Assembly (NCBI RefSeq): GCF_047495875.1 | Contig: NC_092463.1 | Span: forward strand, 8,512,622-8,576,621 | DNA: 64,000 nt | Reading direction: 5' to 3' | Source: Pithys albifrons albifrons | Lineage: Eukaryota; Chordata; Aves; Passeriformes; Thamnophilidae | Shown: positions 39,601-51,600 of the stretch, in pieces | Layout of the letters: each line of letters begins with the position of its first letter | How positions within the stretch are numbered: position 1 is the first letter of the stretch | Translations under genes and position numbers: made by a program | Notes under the pieces: generated by a model | What the model was told of the DNA's origin: nothing | The model's database searches: none | What the model saw: the letters and a program-made list of their open reading frames with translations, nothing else

Positions 39601-42600
39601 ATCTGTGACCAGCAAGTTTGAGAACCATGGCCTTTCTAGGTATGGCCACTCTATTTGCAAAACTACAGAATGTTTTCAGCTACCTCTTCTGTAGCCTGAG
39701 TGTGTTTACGCAGCTGTCTTTAACTTTTATTCTGTAATAGTTATTAGACTGTTAGAAATGTTGCTTTTAACAGAAAAGGATAATACTTTCTGTAGAAAAA
39801 TGATGCTGAACTAAAAATAAACAAGGCTTGCAGATATGACCTTTATCTTCAGCAGTACAAAGGAAGCTGTTATTTAAAAGAAACTGCTATGTTTGGTGCT
39901 ATTGAATTTTAATCTAGATTCCTTCATCCTGCTCTTTGGGCAGTTGCTACTGTCACTTAACAGGTGAAAACAATGTCCTTTTTAATTCAGAAAGAAAAGG
40001 AAAATGTGAGAAAAATATGGGTGTGAGATGCTTGGAAATCTACTGCTGCCAATAGCTACTTAGTTGCCAAAATCTTCAGTGGTGTTTGTAAATAGAGTAG
40101 TTGAAAAAGGGTTTCTATGAGCAAGGCAGATAACTTAAGGAGTGGCTTTAATGCTTCAGCTTAGTTCTTATAGAAAGGATCTACCCTCTGTTCTTTATGT
40201 TCCAATGTAATTTAGAACTGTTCTTGGATTAAAAGTTAGACTAAAACCTGATCTTAGAAATAGTGAAATTGCCTCAGACTGTTAATAAAGGATATGCTGT
40301 TAGTTCTAATTGCACACCATCTGTTGGGTGAGGTCGTTTTGACAAAGTTAGTGGTGAGATGTTCTTCCATTTCTTCTGTTGAGTTTTCATCTAAATGAAA
40401 AAAAAAATGTAGGGGTGACATGATGTAGGAAATACTTTATGGTGTGACTGGTTCCAGGCTATAGGTTTTTGTCATTGTGGGGGCAGTTCAGCAACAATAA
40501 AAATTTCCTGAATAATGAGAAAAAAATTACATCCTTGAGGAAAGTAAAAGCAACTTAGCTAAGTCTTGCAAGGATGGGAAATTGCCATATTCTTAAAATA
40601 AAAACAAACCAATCTCTATCCATAGTGGATAAAGAAAGTCAATAAACATTAGTCTGTAGTGGCAGACCAAATGGTCCTGTTTATTCACTTCACCAGGCCA
40701 AAGTAGGAGGAAGGATTATCAAAGAAGCAACATTGCTGAGCCATGATGTTGGTGCTTTTTGTATGTTTTTACATCACTCAAAGTACTTTGTTAAATTCCA
40801 TTAAGCTGTCTAGAAGAGAATGAAGTTTGATCTAATGGCTCATATCTGGCTTAAGTTCAATCACCTTATGAAATTAACAAAGTTGAAGATGGAGAAACCA
40901 CAAGTGACAGTCTCCTTCCTCCATTAAAACTGCTGACCTGAGTATGTTTGGTACCACTCATAAACTGTCACTAGGCTTAACAGCTTCATCTTTCACTTCC
41001 TTGTTATCCAGAGTGGTATGGCTTTGGTTGAGGTCCAGATATGCCTCATATCTGGCCTACGTTGTCATATTCCTGCCAGGATGATGGAATTTTCAGAAGT
41101 CATTTTAATTTTCCTGTTGCCTTTGAATGTTTAAATTTCTCATCCAAAGCAAAACAAAAGGAATCAAATCCTTAACACTGCTCAGCTTGTGTTCAGCTTC
41201 TGGAGCCATGGTAGAACCTGGATTATGTTCTGGGAAATGCCAGTCTTACTTTACAGAACTCTGATTTCTTTAGAATGTGTAGAGTAACTGAAATTAATTA
41301 GAAATGGGATCGTTAATAGTACTGAAATGAATTACAAATGGGATTGTTAATAGTACTTAAATGTGAATTTAATGCAAGGGGAACAAAGCAAGCATACTTT
41401 TAACAAAAACTTGTAACGTTTATGTGCTTTGAACCGATGTATTCTAGAACTAATTTTGAACTATATGTGACAAAAATTTAGGTTTATGGTGTTGGTGAGG
41501 TTTTTGGTTTTGAAGGTTTTTTTTTTAATCATGTACTTTTTGTCCCACTGAAACAGATTATCAAACTTTCTGTCCAGTGCCTTGCCTTCTGTAGTCCTTG
41601 TATTCCACATCAGCCCTGCTTGCAAGGCTGATTTCTTGTATCCAGCAGAGCCTGCAAGGGCTTCAGGCATCTCCCAAATGGTTTTGCTTGCTTCATTTGT
41701 CACTTTGCTCAACTGTTATTCAGTACTTCCTTTATGGAGATGCAGGATGAGAAGCTTGATTTGCAAAATGAGCTACACCTACCTGGAGTATTGGGGGTGT
41801 AGTAGTGTCCTGGAGATTGTTAAATCTTAGACTTGCATAGTCTTCCTATCCTTTTCATTAGAAGGCCTACCAGTAGTATTATCATATTTGTGTTTTTTAA
41901 GGAGTTGGGTAGATAACATGGTTAACATCAGCATTGGTGAGCTCTGCCTAAACTTAAACAAAAAACCCAAACCCAAAAGCAATTAAAAAGGGCACCCAGA
42001 GTCTTGTAAACTCATTCTTATGCTCAAGGTAATCCAGTGAGGCTTTTCAAAACAGGCTGTTATTGAAAGACTGTAGAGGACTAACAAAAGGTCACAGCTG
42101 AAAAAAGGAAATAGAATTCCTGCTTCTTAAAAGTGGAGGAAAGTAAGAGGTGGGGAACTTCCACAGTTGTTTCATAATGGAATTATGAGGAATCTCATAA
42201 GCTGCTCTGAGCAGTAAACATGAAGTTTTGTTTGAGCAGTGTGCATCCGACCACTTAAATTCCTGCAACATTGGACTGCCTATGGTCCCTGAAGTGCTTA
42301 AGGTTGCTCTTTTGGCCCTGCAGGAATACACTTGGTACCAGCACTGGGACATCATCTCCTGTCAGCTCTTTGTTGTGAGATAGCATAGCATAGCTTCAGG
42401 TTTCAAAGACCGTGTAAAATTATTAGAATTGCTGTGGCTTTCATCATATTAAGTTCTCTTGCCTCTTGTTAGAGTCAGTATACTTTTATTGTTTTTGATG
42501 TCCTAGTGGTAAGCCTTTTGGGAATGTTGACAAGTGTTTCACAAGCAGACATTAAGTTAGACAAAGAATCCCATGTTTTGGCTCTCTATTGGTCAGTGAA

Positions 42601-45600
42601 CTGAGGCACACTCTGTGTTCGCTTGCTTGGATGATTAGTGGGTAGGAACGCACAGAATGTATCCTAAAGGTGGGTGCTGCTTCCAGGAGAATGTGAGCAG
42701 GTGTACAGGAAGTAAAAACATGGAGTGCTTTAACTTGTGTTTACAACAGTGTAGATAGTGCAGCCGAAGTAGAGCAGTAGATCAAAGCAACACTGAGAAC
42801 CCCACTACCTGTACTCAAAACACTTCAGGGTTTTAAAATTTAGAGTAGCTCCAGTCTGTTCGTGTGGACTGAGTGTCTGCAGCTGGAACACATTAGGTGT
42901 TCTCCTGGCACACATTGTCTTATGTTACCTTAGTTTAACCTAAAAGGAATCCAATTCCTTTGTTCCAAAACAGCTCTGTGATGTGAACCAACACACCAAC
43001 AGGAATGATCAGGCAGTTCACCTAAAAAAATCATGTTCCGAGTGTGAACTAATGCAAATACAGACACACCCTTAGAGCCACTTACTGTAAGTTAACTAAG
43101 CAATGTTCTGGCTAAAATATTTTGAACCATCCCTTGTATCAACTAATTCTCAAAACTCTAAATAGTACTGCACAGAGACACTTAGCTTTCAATAACTTTG
43201 TTTATTAGAGGAGAAAAAAGCTTGTAGGCAAGGCCTTGTATCTTTTGGTGTAATAAGAATGCTGGGGATAAGAGGAAAAGATAACAAGTTTTCAGGTAAT
43301 TGAGTTCATTAATGAGCATATTCTCCTTTACTATTCACAAAATTATCTTGCTTATTTCAGAGGTAGAAAAGTAGGCAAAGTGTTTCTGTGACAAATCCTA
43401 CTGAATGAGTACTGTTCTACCTACTAACATTGAATCCAGATGCTCAGGATTGTAGGTCTAGCAGCTGGGTAATATTGCTGCCTGCTATACAACAAGTAAT
43501 CCCTTAAAAGTTTAAACAGACTTTCTTAGAGTTATTTTAAGTGAATAACTAATATAAAGCTATTGTTCTGGCCTATGCAACACCATCCTGTTCATGTCAT
43601 TAGAAAATTTACTGGTTTTCCATTTAAGAGGGTTATTTCTCCTCCACCCTGAATGATGCATTTTGCTTCTGCTCTTAATGTCAGTGTTCTGCTTCATTTT
43701 CCTGTGTTGAGTGTTTTGGCCTCAGGTTCCACTTGAAACATGATTGGGAGAAGCTTCCTCCAAAAAGCCTGCCTAAGAAAAGATGTCTGAATACGTCACA
43801 ATGATCTTCAGCCTTTGTAGGATGTACAATATACCAATAAGCTGTAACTTGTGATACATAAAGGCTTACCTACCACCTTCCTTAAACTGATTTTTAGGTC
43901 CCATATTCTGGCCTAGACTGCAGAAATAGTTTTGACTTTCTTCGTATTAGTGGTTTAAGTGTATTTATACAAAGTGCTGACAAAGATCTACAGATAGATC
44001 TACAAAGATCTACAGATAGGTGTAGAACAGAACTTTAGATATCCTCTTGGTCTTGGGTGTTACAAGGCTTTTTTTGTGAGGTTAACCAGAGTAGATTAGC
44101 AATTGGATGAGATGTGCCCAGCTGAACTTCCTGCACAGGAGTTTCAGGACTCTCAACCAGAAGTGACTGAACCAAGAGAATAAACCATGTGTGAAGATAG
44201 TTCAAAACAGCTGGGTTAAAGTTGACCATTTTGCTGTGTTAGCAGATAGGCATCCTCCTTTTGGATAAGGAGGGCTTCTTCATGCAAGGTGCTGAGGGAC
44301 CTGATTTTCAGATCACCAGGATCTCTTTACCTTTCCACTTCACTTCACTAATTGCCACTGTAGAATTTATAATAAAATGGAGTCTGGACAATACTTTCAG
44401 GATCATCTAGTCCCACCTCCTTGCCCAGGGAGGTCTAGTTAGACCAGATTGCTCCGTGCCTTGTCCTCTCAGTAATGTATCATTTTACATACAAGAGCAT
44501 GGGATCTTTTGAACAGCTTGTTCCATCTGATTTGGAAATGCTGGATTTCAACCTAGCTCTCACAAAGTAATTACAACATAAATATCCCAAGAGGAAAGCA
44601 AAGACCACTGTCAGCTTTTTCCTTAATTATAACTGTTCCAGAAGAACATAGGGAAAGCAGAGTTCTGTAGAAAAATCTGTTACTGAACTTGACAAATTTA
44701 GCTTTTTAATGGCCCAGGGGAGGGGGCCGGGGGGAAACCACACCAAATCTGCTATTTTTTTTCCCTTTCCCCATGTCTCCCTGCTATTTCCCTCTGAGGA
44801 CATAGGTACCTCTGAACTGTGTATATTGATGAGTGCTTCTGCATGTTTCCTTGATTTTAAATTTACTACTTTAAACACACTGAGATGTAATGTAGAAAGT
44901 CTTTTCCTTATCCTGGAATTTAGTTGTTTGAAGCCCCATTGTCTTACCAAGTGTGCACTGAGCTGGATTACTGTGGTTTTATCTACTTGTCAATGACAAC
45001 TGTGTGGGGTTTTTTTCTGCAGCGTTGCAAATTTTTTTAATCTAAAGACTGAAATGTTACCAAGAATTTTTGCTAATGTTGACTTCTGCCACCTACCTTC
45101 CTCCAGCCTTTTATTTGAATTATCATTTTCTATTGTTACCAGACTCTCATCTAAAGGAAATGGAAACTGTGAAATGTACCTGTAGAATTACCAGATCTCA
45201 TCTGCAAGTTCTTGGTTTCAAGAGCTAACAATTGTTCTTCGTTCCCTACTACACTCTGTGTTAATTCTGACCCTAAAGGATGCTTTGGTCTGGGAGCAGA
45301 TGCCTGTACTTCAACCTCCCATCAGGAAGTTACTAAACTGCAACAATCTATTTATGGTAGCTTCTTTGTACTGCTAATAACCCAGCAAGGGCTAAGATTA
45401 AGCCAGGTCTGATTTTTGTTTTGCCTGTGCTGGGTTGTAAAGACAAGTTAGAGCTGATGAAGTCAGCAGAGGGGAAGGACAAAGGAAGTAGAATCTTGAT
45501 TCCAATAAGAATTTTCTTTGTCCCTTGAACAATGAGAATCCTTATGGATTCTCCATATTTGGCTTTCTTACTTAGTCAGATGTGAAAAATTTAGAATTGC

Positions 45601-48600
45601 AATTTAGTTGATTCTCTACTGGGGCAGGGGGGTGGAGGCAGGAAGAATCCAACTGTTAGTTGCACTAGCAGTTTCCTTACGTCTTTTACCCAAGTGGTTG
45701 GTACTTAAAAAGGAATTCTGGTGGGAAATTTTTTCTTTTTTTTTTCTATATGATGTTGCTTTTGTCTGTACCTTTTGGACTTCCCATATAGTGGATCGTT
45801 AACCTTTTTCATCCTTGTGTTTTGGCTTGATATTTTTCTCATAAATGACAAGATACTCATTTCTGAAAAGGTTTCTCTATTGATCACATCTTGCTCTAAG
45901 GGTGAGCCACGATCCATGCAAACATTATCTTTTTAGAAGGAAGTGGAATTAATGCTGCTCTAGCACCTGCTAATGTAGGATGCAACCAGACTTCCTGTTC
46001 AAGAGGAAATCCTAATTTACTCTTCCTTGTAAACTGAGGGCTCCTCTGCTTACCACATAGTAACCTTTTGACTTGTAAACAGTGTGTTCCTTTGGACTGC
46101 TTTTAGCCTCTAGAAATTATTTCCCTCAGGCTCGGTGGTAGCTTTTAACAGTAAACTTTGATTGTGTTGAATATAATGAAAAAGCAGTGACCTTTCTTCT
46201 GCTGAACTAACTCTAATGCCATCAGGCATACCTACAAACTCAAGTAGGTGCTTAAGATGCCTTCAAGTTCGAGAAGGTGTCAGTATTTTTCCTTGTACTC
46301 TTAAGTACCAGTGCAATGTTAAACAAAGAAACTTGTTATCCATTGGCTATAGAAAACAAGTTGAGATATTGTGATTATTTGCTTTGTGATGCAGACTTTC
46401 AGCTCTTGAAAATGCTTGTTGTATGTGGGTGGGGAGTTGGCTCTGGCTAGGATAGTCATGGTGAATCACTGGCAGCAATGCCAAGTTTGGCATAGATGAG
46501 ATTTGGGTTGGGACCAATAAAGTGGTGGGATTTATTGTTTATTACCACCCTCTGAAAAGATTTTTCTGTCCTTAAGGAGGAAGGAAGAGATCAAATATAG
46601 CAGGAGCAGTATTTGTTTCCTCTTACTGCTAATACAGCAAAAAAAAGCTGCATCAAAAATATGTATGGTCTCCAGGCTTTTGACAGCCTTGCTTGGATGA
46701 GCAATGGAGGCCTCTGGGCTGGGTACACAGCTGAGGTTCCCCTTAGGGATCCCACAACTGTGAGGTTTTCAGTGGCGGACCAGGTACTGGGACGAAGAAC
46801 TCAGAGTAATTCTAGGAGTTTATATGGGAAAAACAATCTTGCAAAGATCTGCATCTAGATTCCCTCTACACATGTAAATAGTATGCTGCCAGCACAACTT
46901 GTTCTGTTTCTCTGGGGATTGATCCAGCTCAGTGAAACAGTGGAAGAAGCTCAGTGAAACAGTGGAAGGGGATGGATTCACAAGGAACTGCTCATTATTA
47001 CTTCTTCTTGTCTTCTCTCACTATACTCCAAAGGCCTAATTTATTTTCTGTTTTATGCTGTTCAAATCATGTGGATAGTAGAATAGTAGTGTTAAATCTA
47101 AAACATGTATAGGTTAATTTCTAATGCTTTTTTTCCCCTCTAGGCATTAGTGTCACATTGATGTGCATGTGCCCAACTCCCATTCAGTGTGTTTTATGCA
47201 TCTCTTTGTTGTTAGTATGTCTCTTAAATTTTGTATAAGAAATACTGTTTAGCAGACAGAACACTTGTTTTGTTGGCTGAAAAGAGCAAGCTTACTATTT
47301 CTTGTTACTTAAAATGTGTGAAATACATGTTAAGAAAAACTATTAGCTCTTTTTTTTTAATAAGTTCAGAGTTGAACACTTTTCTGTACCATAAACAGTT
47401 GCTTCTGCTACCAGACTTATGTCACAGATTAACATAAAGATAGTGATCTCTGAAAAAATCTTGGGGAAAAACATTTAACTCTAAAACAAATGGATACTAT
47501 ATTAATGGCTTTTGTTTCTCTTCTTGCTTCTTTTTTCTCCAAAGAGTACTTTTTCCATAGTACCAGTAGAGAACACTGAGGATATAATGAACCAAATCTG
47601 TAGAAAGGGTTTTTTTGAGAAATTAGGCCTTGAGAAAATTAACAAGACTGCTGCCTCTCTGGCTGCACTGGTCTTTTCAGGCTGTAGCACTCTAGAGCAA
47701 AGTAGCTATTATCTTGAAATCTCTGTTCATGGAAAAAACACTACAGTGCTTTGATGCAGTAAGCCAGCAATCTCCTTCTGAGAAGCAATTTCAACTTTTT
47801 TTGTATCAATCACAATTTTTATCCTAGTGTGAGATGATTACGTGGAGATGGGACTTCTTGTGAAAGAACAGCTAATTGATGTACAGTTCTCATAAACACA
47901 TAGTGGTTGGTGGTGTTTGTTGCCAGGATGTGCAATACAATTGAGCAGGATGAGTTCCAGTAAGGATGTTCAACAGGACTAGTATGTCCCTTCTAAACAG
48001 GATAAATAAAGTCTTGTTATCTGTTGTGCATTGGGCAGTTGACCTTGTTCTTGAGAATGGTAAGTTTAGTGTTTTCAATACATGTAATGCTGATAATTAA
48101 GCATCATGTTGCTAACTTTTAACATGTGAACTTACATCTTAGGTGTCATTATGGTTGGCAAGGACAGTTCTGTGATGAGTGTGTCCGCTACCCAGGCTGT
48201 GCTCATGGGAGCTGTAATGAACCATGGCAGTGTAATTGTGAAACCAACTGGGGTGGCCTGCTCTGTAACAAAGGTACTTAACATTAATGTACAGGAGAAA
48301 TAAATTAAGTTGCATGATTAACTGATAACTCATTAACCCCTTTTTTCTGCTAGTGTGCAACTACCTCAGTGTTTCTGTGCCTTAATTCTTTTATGGCAGA
48401 TGGTGCCTAAGCATCATAAGTATAAGAAGTTTAAGACAAAAGGCCTAGAATTGTCCTGACTCTTCTAACTCATGCAGTTCTCTTGTTCATTCTTCCCTGT
48501 TCTATGGATAGTTACCAGATGACGGACTAGCTCATGGATATGGGGATGATGTGGGTGAATGGATGTTCAAGTTAGAAAGGCATCTGTGTATCTGACTAGC

Positions 48601-51600
48601 AATTAAAATGGCAAGATTTGTGTTCCCTGTTGACTGACACTTTTCTCTGTCCAGATCTGAATTACTGTGGAAATCACCATCCCTGCCTGAATGGTGGAAC
48701 CTGTATGAACACCGAACCGGATGAATATCGCTGTGCCTGCCCAGATGGCTACTCTGGAAAGAACTGTGAAATTGGTACTTTTGGATATTACATCTGTCTT
48801 TGGAAATCTGAAACTGTTTTAGACATTCCTGTATGCGCAGCAGGGAGTGTGGCAGCACCACCTCTCCTGTCTAGTGCCTTATGCTGGCCATTCAAAAAAC
48901 CATTGAAGGCAACAGAATTGCTGCGGCAGTTTCCCTTAGATTTAGATAAGACTGAGAATATTTCTTCCCTTAGATTTCTTCATTTCCTTAATCCATGCAT
49001 GCAATTAGGTTGTAGTCTCGTGGAAATCGGTTACATATGCACCTTTCCGTTGCAATTCTCCCTGCTACACCTTTTTTTCTGGCTTCCTGGCAAACGGGTT
49101 TTATGCAAGCTGGGGTGTAAGGATGGTGACGGTGATGGACACTTCAGTTTTAGCTGTGATGTGGGGTTTTGGCACAGTTTTTAAGTTGGTTGAATTTATT
49201 GACTATCCTTTTTAATCAATCAAAACATAATAATCTTTTAATATGGGACTTCTGGTATGTTTGGATTAATAATGCAGGTGTCTATTACTATGAAAATGTG
49301 CTCAAACCCTCTTTAGAGTCACCTTGAGCAGTCTGAACAAAAAGTGTCTTCCCTGTTCCCATTGGCAAAACAGAGGAAAGCATTTAAACTGCATTGATGA
49401 TAAAAGTATGGCACTGTGACTTGAGTCTAACAGATCTATGTCTTTCCAATATGAAAAACTGCTTCGTATCTCAACCACAGTGCAAAGATAGCATGTTACT
49501 TTTTACTATCTGTGTGTGTTACACAAAGACCAAAATGTTCATGTTCTGGGAACAACTTTGATATTTGAAGACTTTTCTTGATTATTCTTTCTTTGGAGGT
49601 AAACAGGCAGGTGTGCAGTTTTCTAGTTCTTTCTTGTTTTGCTTCAAAGATTGGATGTTTGGTGAAAAACTAAAACTTTTGATTTAACTTTATTCACATG
49701 TACCATTCAGTTGGGTGTTCTGTTTCTTGTCATGATGGATTGTCAAATCTTTTTTTTAAGATATGATATTCCCAGTCTTCTCACTATGAATTTTGCTATG
49801 CCTTGGTAATTAAAAATTGAGATGGAAAGAACCCATTTCTTTCTTTCACTTAACTGCTTGGCCTTAGGTTCAGTAAATTATTACAGAAATTTTTAGAGTT
49901 AATCAGGTTGTAGATGTTTGAGCTTCCCTAAATTGCTATGCTGTATTAAAGATAAAATCAAAACTTGAATTTTGCTTTCACTGGTAGAACATGATGCAAA
50001 GTTTAGGCTAAAATGGATGAAATCTTGTCTTAGCTTGCCCTGAAAGCTGTGGGGAAGCACCTTGGCCCTTCAGGTGAGGAGGGCAGTGAAAAAGGAGCCA
50101 TCCAATTGTTGAGACCTGTTGTGATTATTAATGGTAGGTTGGTGTATGAGCTGCTTTAGGTACTAGTACTTAAGGTCGTAGACAATGTAAACTCAGTTTT
50201 CAAAATAGACAACATCCCTGAAGGAAAAATTCCAAAATATAAATGCTAGCAACAGTAGAAAGCTGTACCTGGTAAGGGGATTGTTTACTACCTTCCAAAA
50301 GCTTCCTTGGCTTCTCAGTAGGAGACACCAAAAGTGATGGCATGGAGCTTGTCCCTCCTCAACCTGATTGTTGCTTAGTGCAGCTTCTGCCAGTCTTACA
50401 CCCTACATGGAGTGACAATGAGCAACATGGCTTGGAATTGCATCACCTCTATTCTTTGCTGTTTACAAGGAACTGTATTAGAATGAAGCTAAACAGACCT
50501 TTGATACTTAAACTACTGCTACTGTTCAGACTCTGCATACAGCATATCTGTTTTGTCTCACTGAATTTAAAAGTGGTGCCTGGAGTACTCTGGAGGTGGA
50601 AGTGCATGGCTGGAAGCAGTATGTTAATGGGGAACTCCTAGTTTCTGGGATATTGAAATAGTGACCTGTCTACATTTAGTCTTTCTAGTCCTTAGATAGG
50701 AAGGATGGTGCACTTTCAGCAAAATCCTGCATTAGTTTTCTATTGGGAATTTTAACTCTCTGCATCTGGGAGAGGAAGGCTCCAACTTTCTGTACTGGCA
50801 CCTCTCCTCCTCTTGCTTTTGGTCACCTTTAATCAATGCAATTTTTAACCACAAGTTCTCCTTAATGAGTACTGACAGAGTATTTAGCAAGAATTTCTTT
50901 CCCTCTTTCTTCCCAGCGGAGCATGCTTGTGTGTCTAATCCCTGTGCTAATGGTGGAATTTGTCATGAAATTTCATCAGGCTTCAAATGTCACTGCCCAT
51001 CAGGATGGAGTGGACCAACATGTGCTATTGGTGGGTATGCATTTCCTGGTGACTGACCTGTTAGGTTGAAAGGGTTGATGCAGCTAATGTGATAACATCA
51101 TGCTCTGTGGGTATAGAATTTGGTGGCAGTCTTTCACTTTACTTGTCTTATAACAGCTAAGCATTGGTACACTGAAAAGAGGAGTACTGTGCAGCCAGAA
51201 ATATTGACTTGATGCAGTTGAGATCTAGAGGTTGTCAAAAGCATAGCTGAGTCATATCCAAAGAAATGCCCTGTTGACAAAGCTTGTTTGACAATTCCTG
51301 ACTCCCTAGTCAGTCTAAAGGAAAACACAGAATGATTTCGTTTTAAAAGACCATGAAAGATTCTCTGCTTCTTAAAGCAGTAGAACAGTAGATTTACTCC
51401 TTTAAGTGCTAAAGTGTCTGGTTTGGAACACAGGGAAGTAGTTGAAATATATTGTGGATCTATGTAATTGGTTTGCACGTTGCCTGTGACTTTGAACATA
51501 GGTGGTCTACCCATTTTTAAACAGCAAATGTCCTCAAAAAAGCAACCAACCAAACAAAAAACAAGCGAAAAAGACACCCAACCACAAAGGCAAAACTGGC

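Larger units (their letters stand above)
37553..48142 (+). other. JAG2 intron 5 (about 10.6 kb)
   Basis: Second-longest intron, AT-rich. Contains several small local duplications: a cluster of TTGTAAA-type repeats at 38740-38788, a 34-bp tandem pair at 41287-41354, and 22-bp tandem pairs at 43981-44024 and 46927-46970. A diverged CR1-like piece lies at 44390-44475. I saw no exon, tRNA or structured RNA that I could support. Confidence 0.85.
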
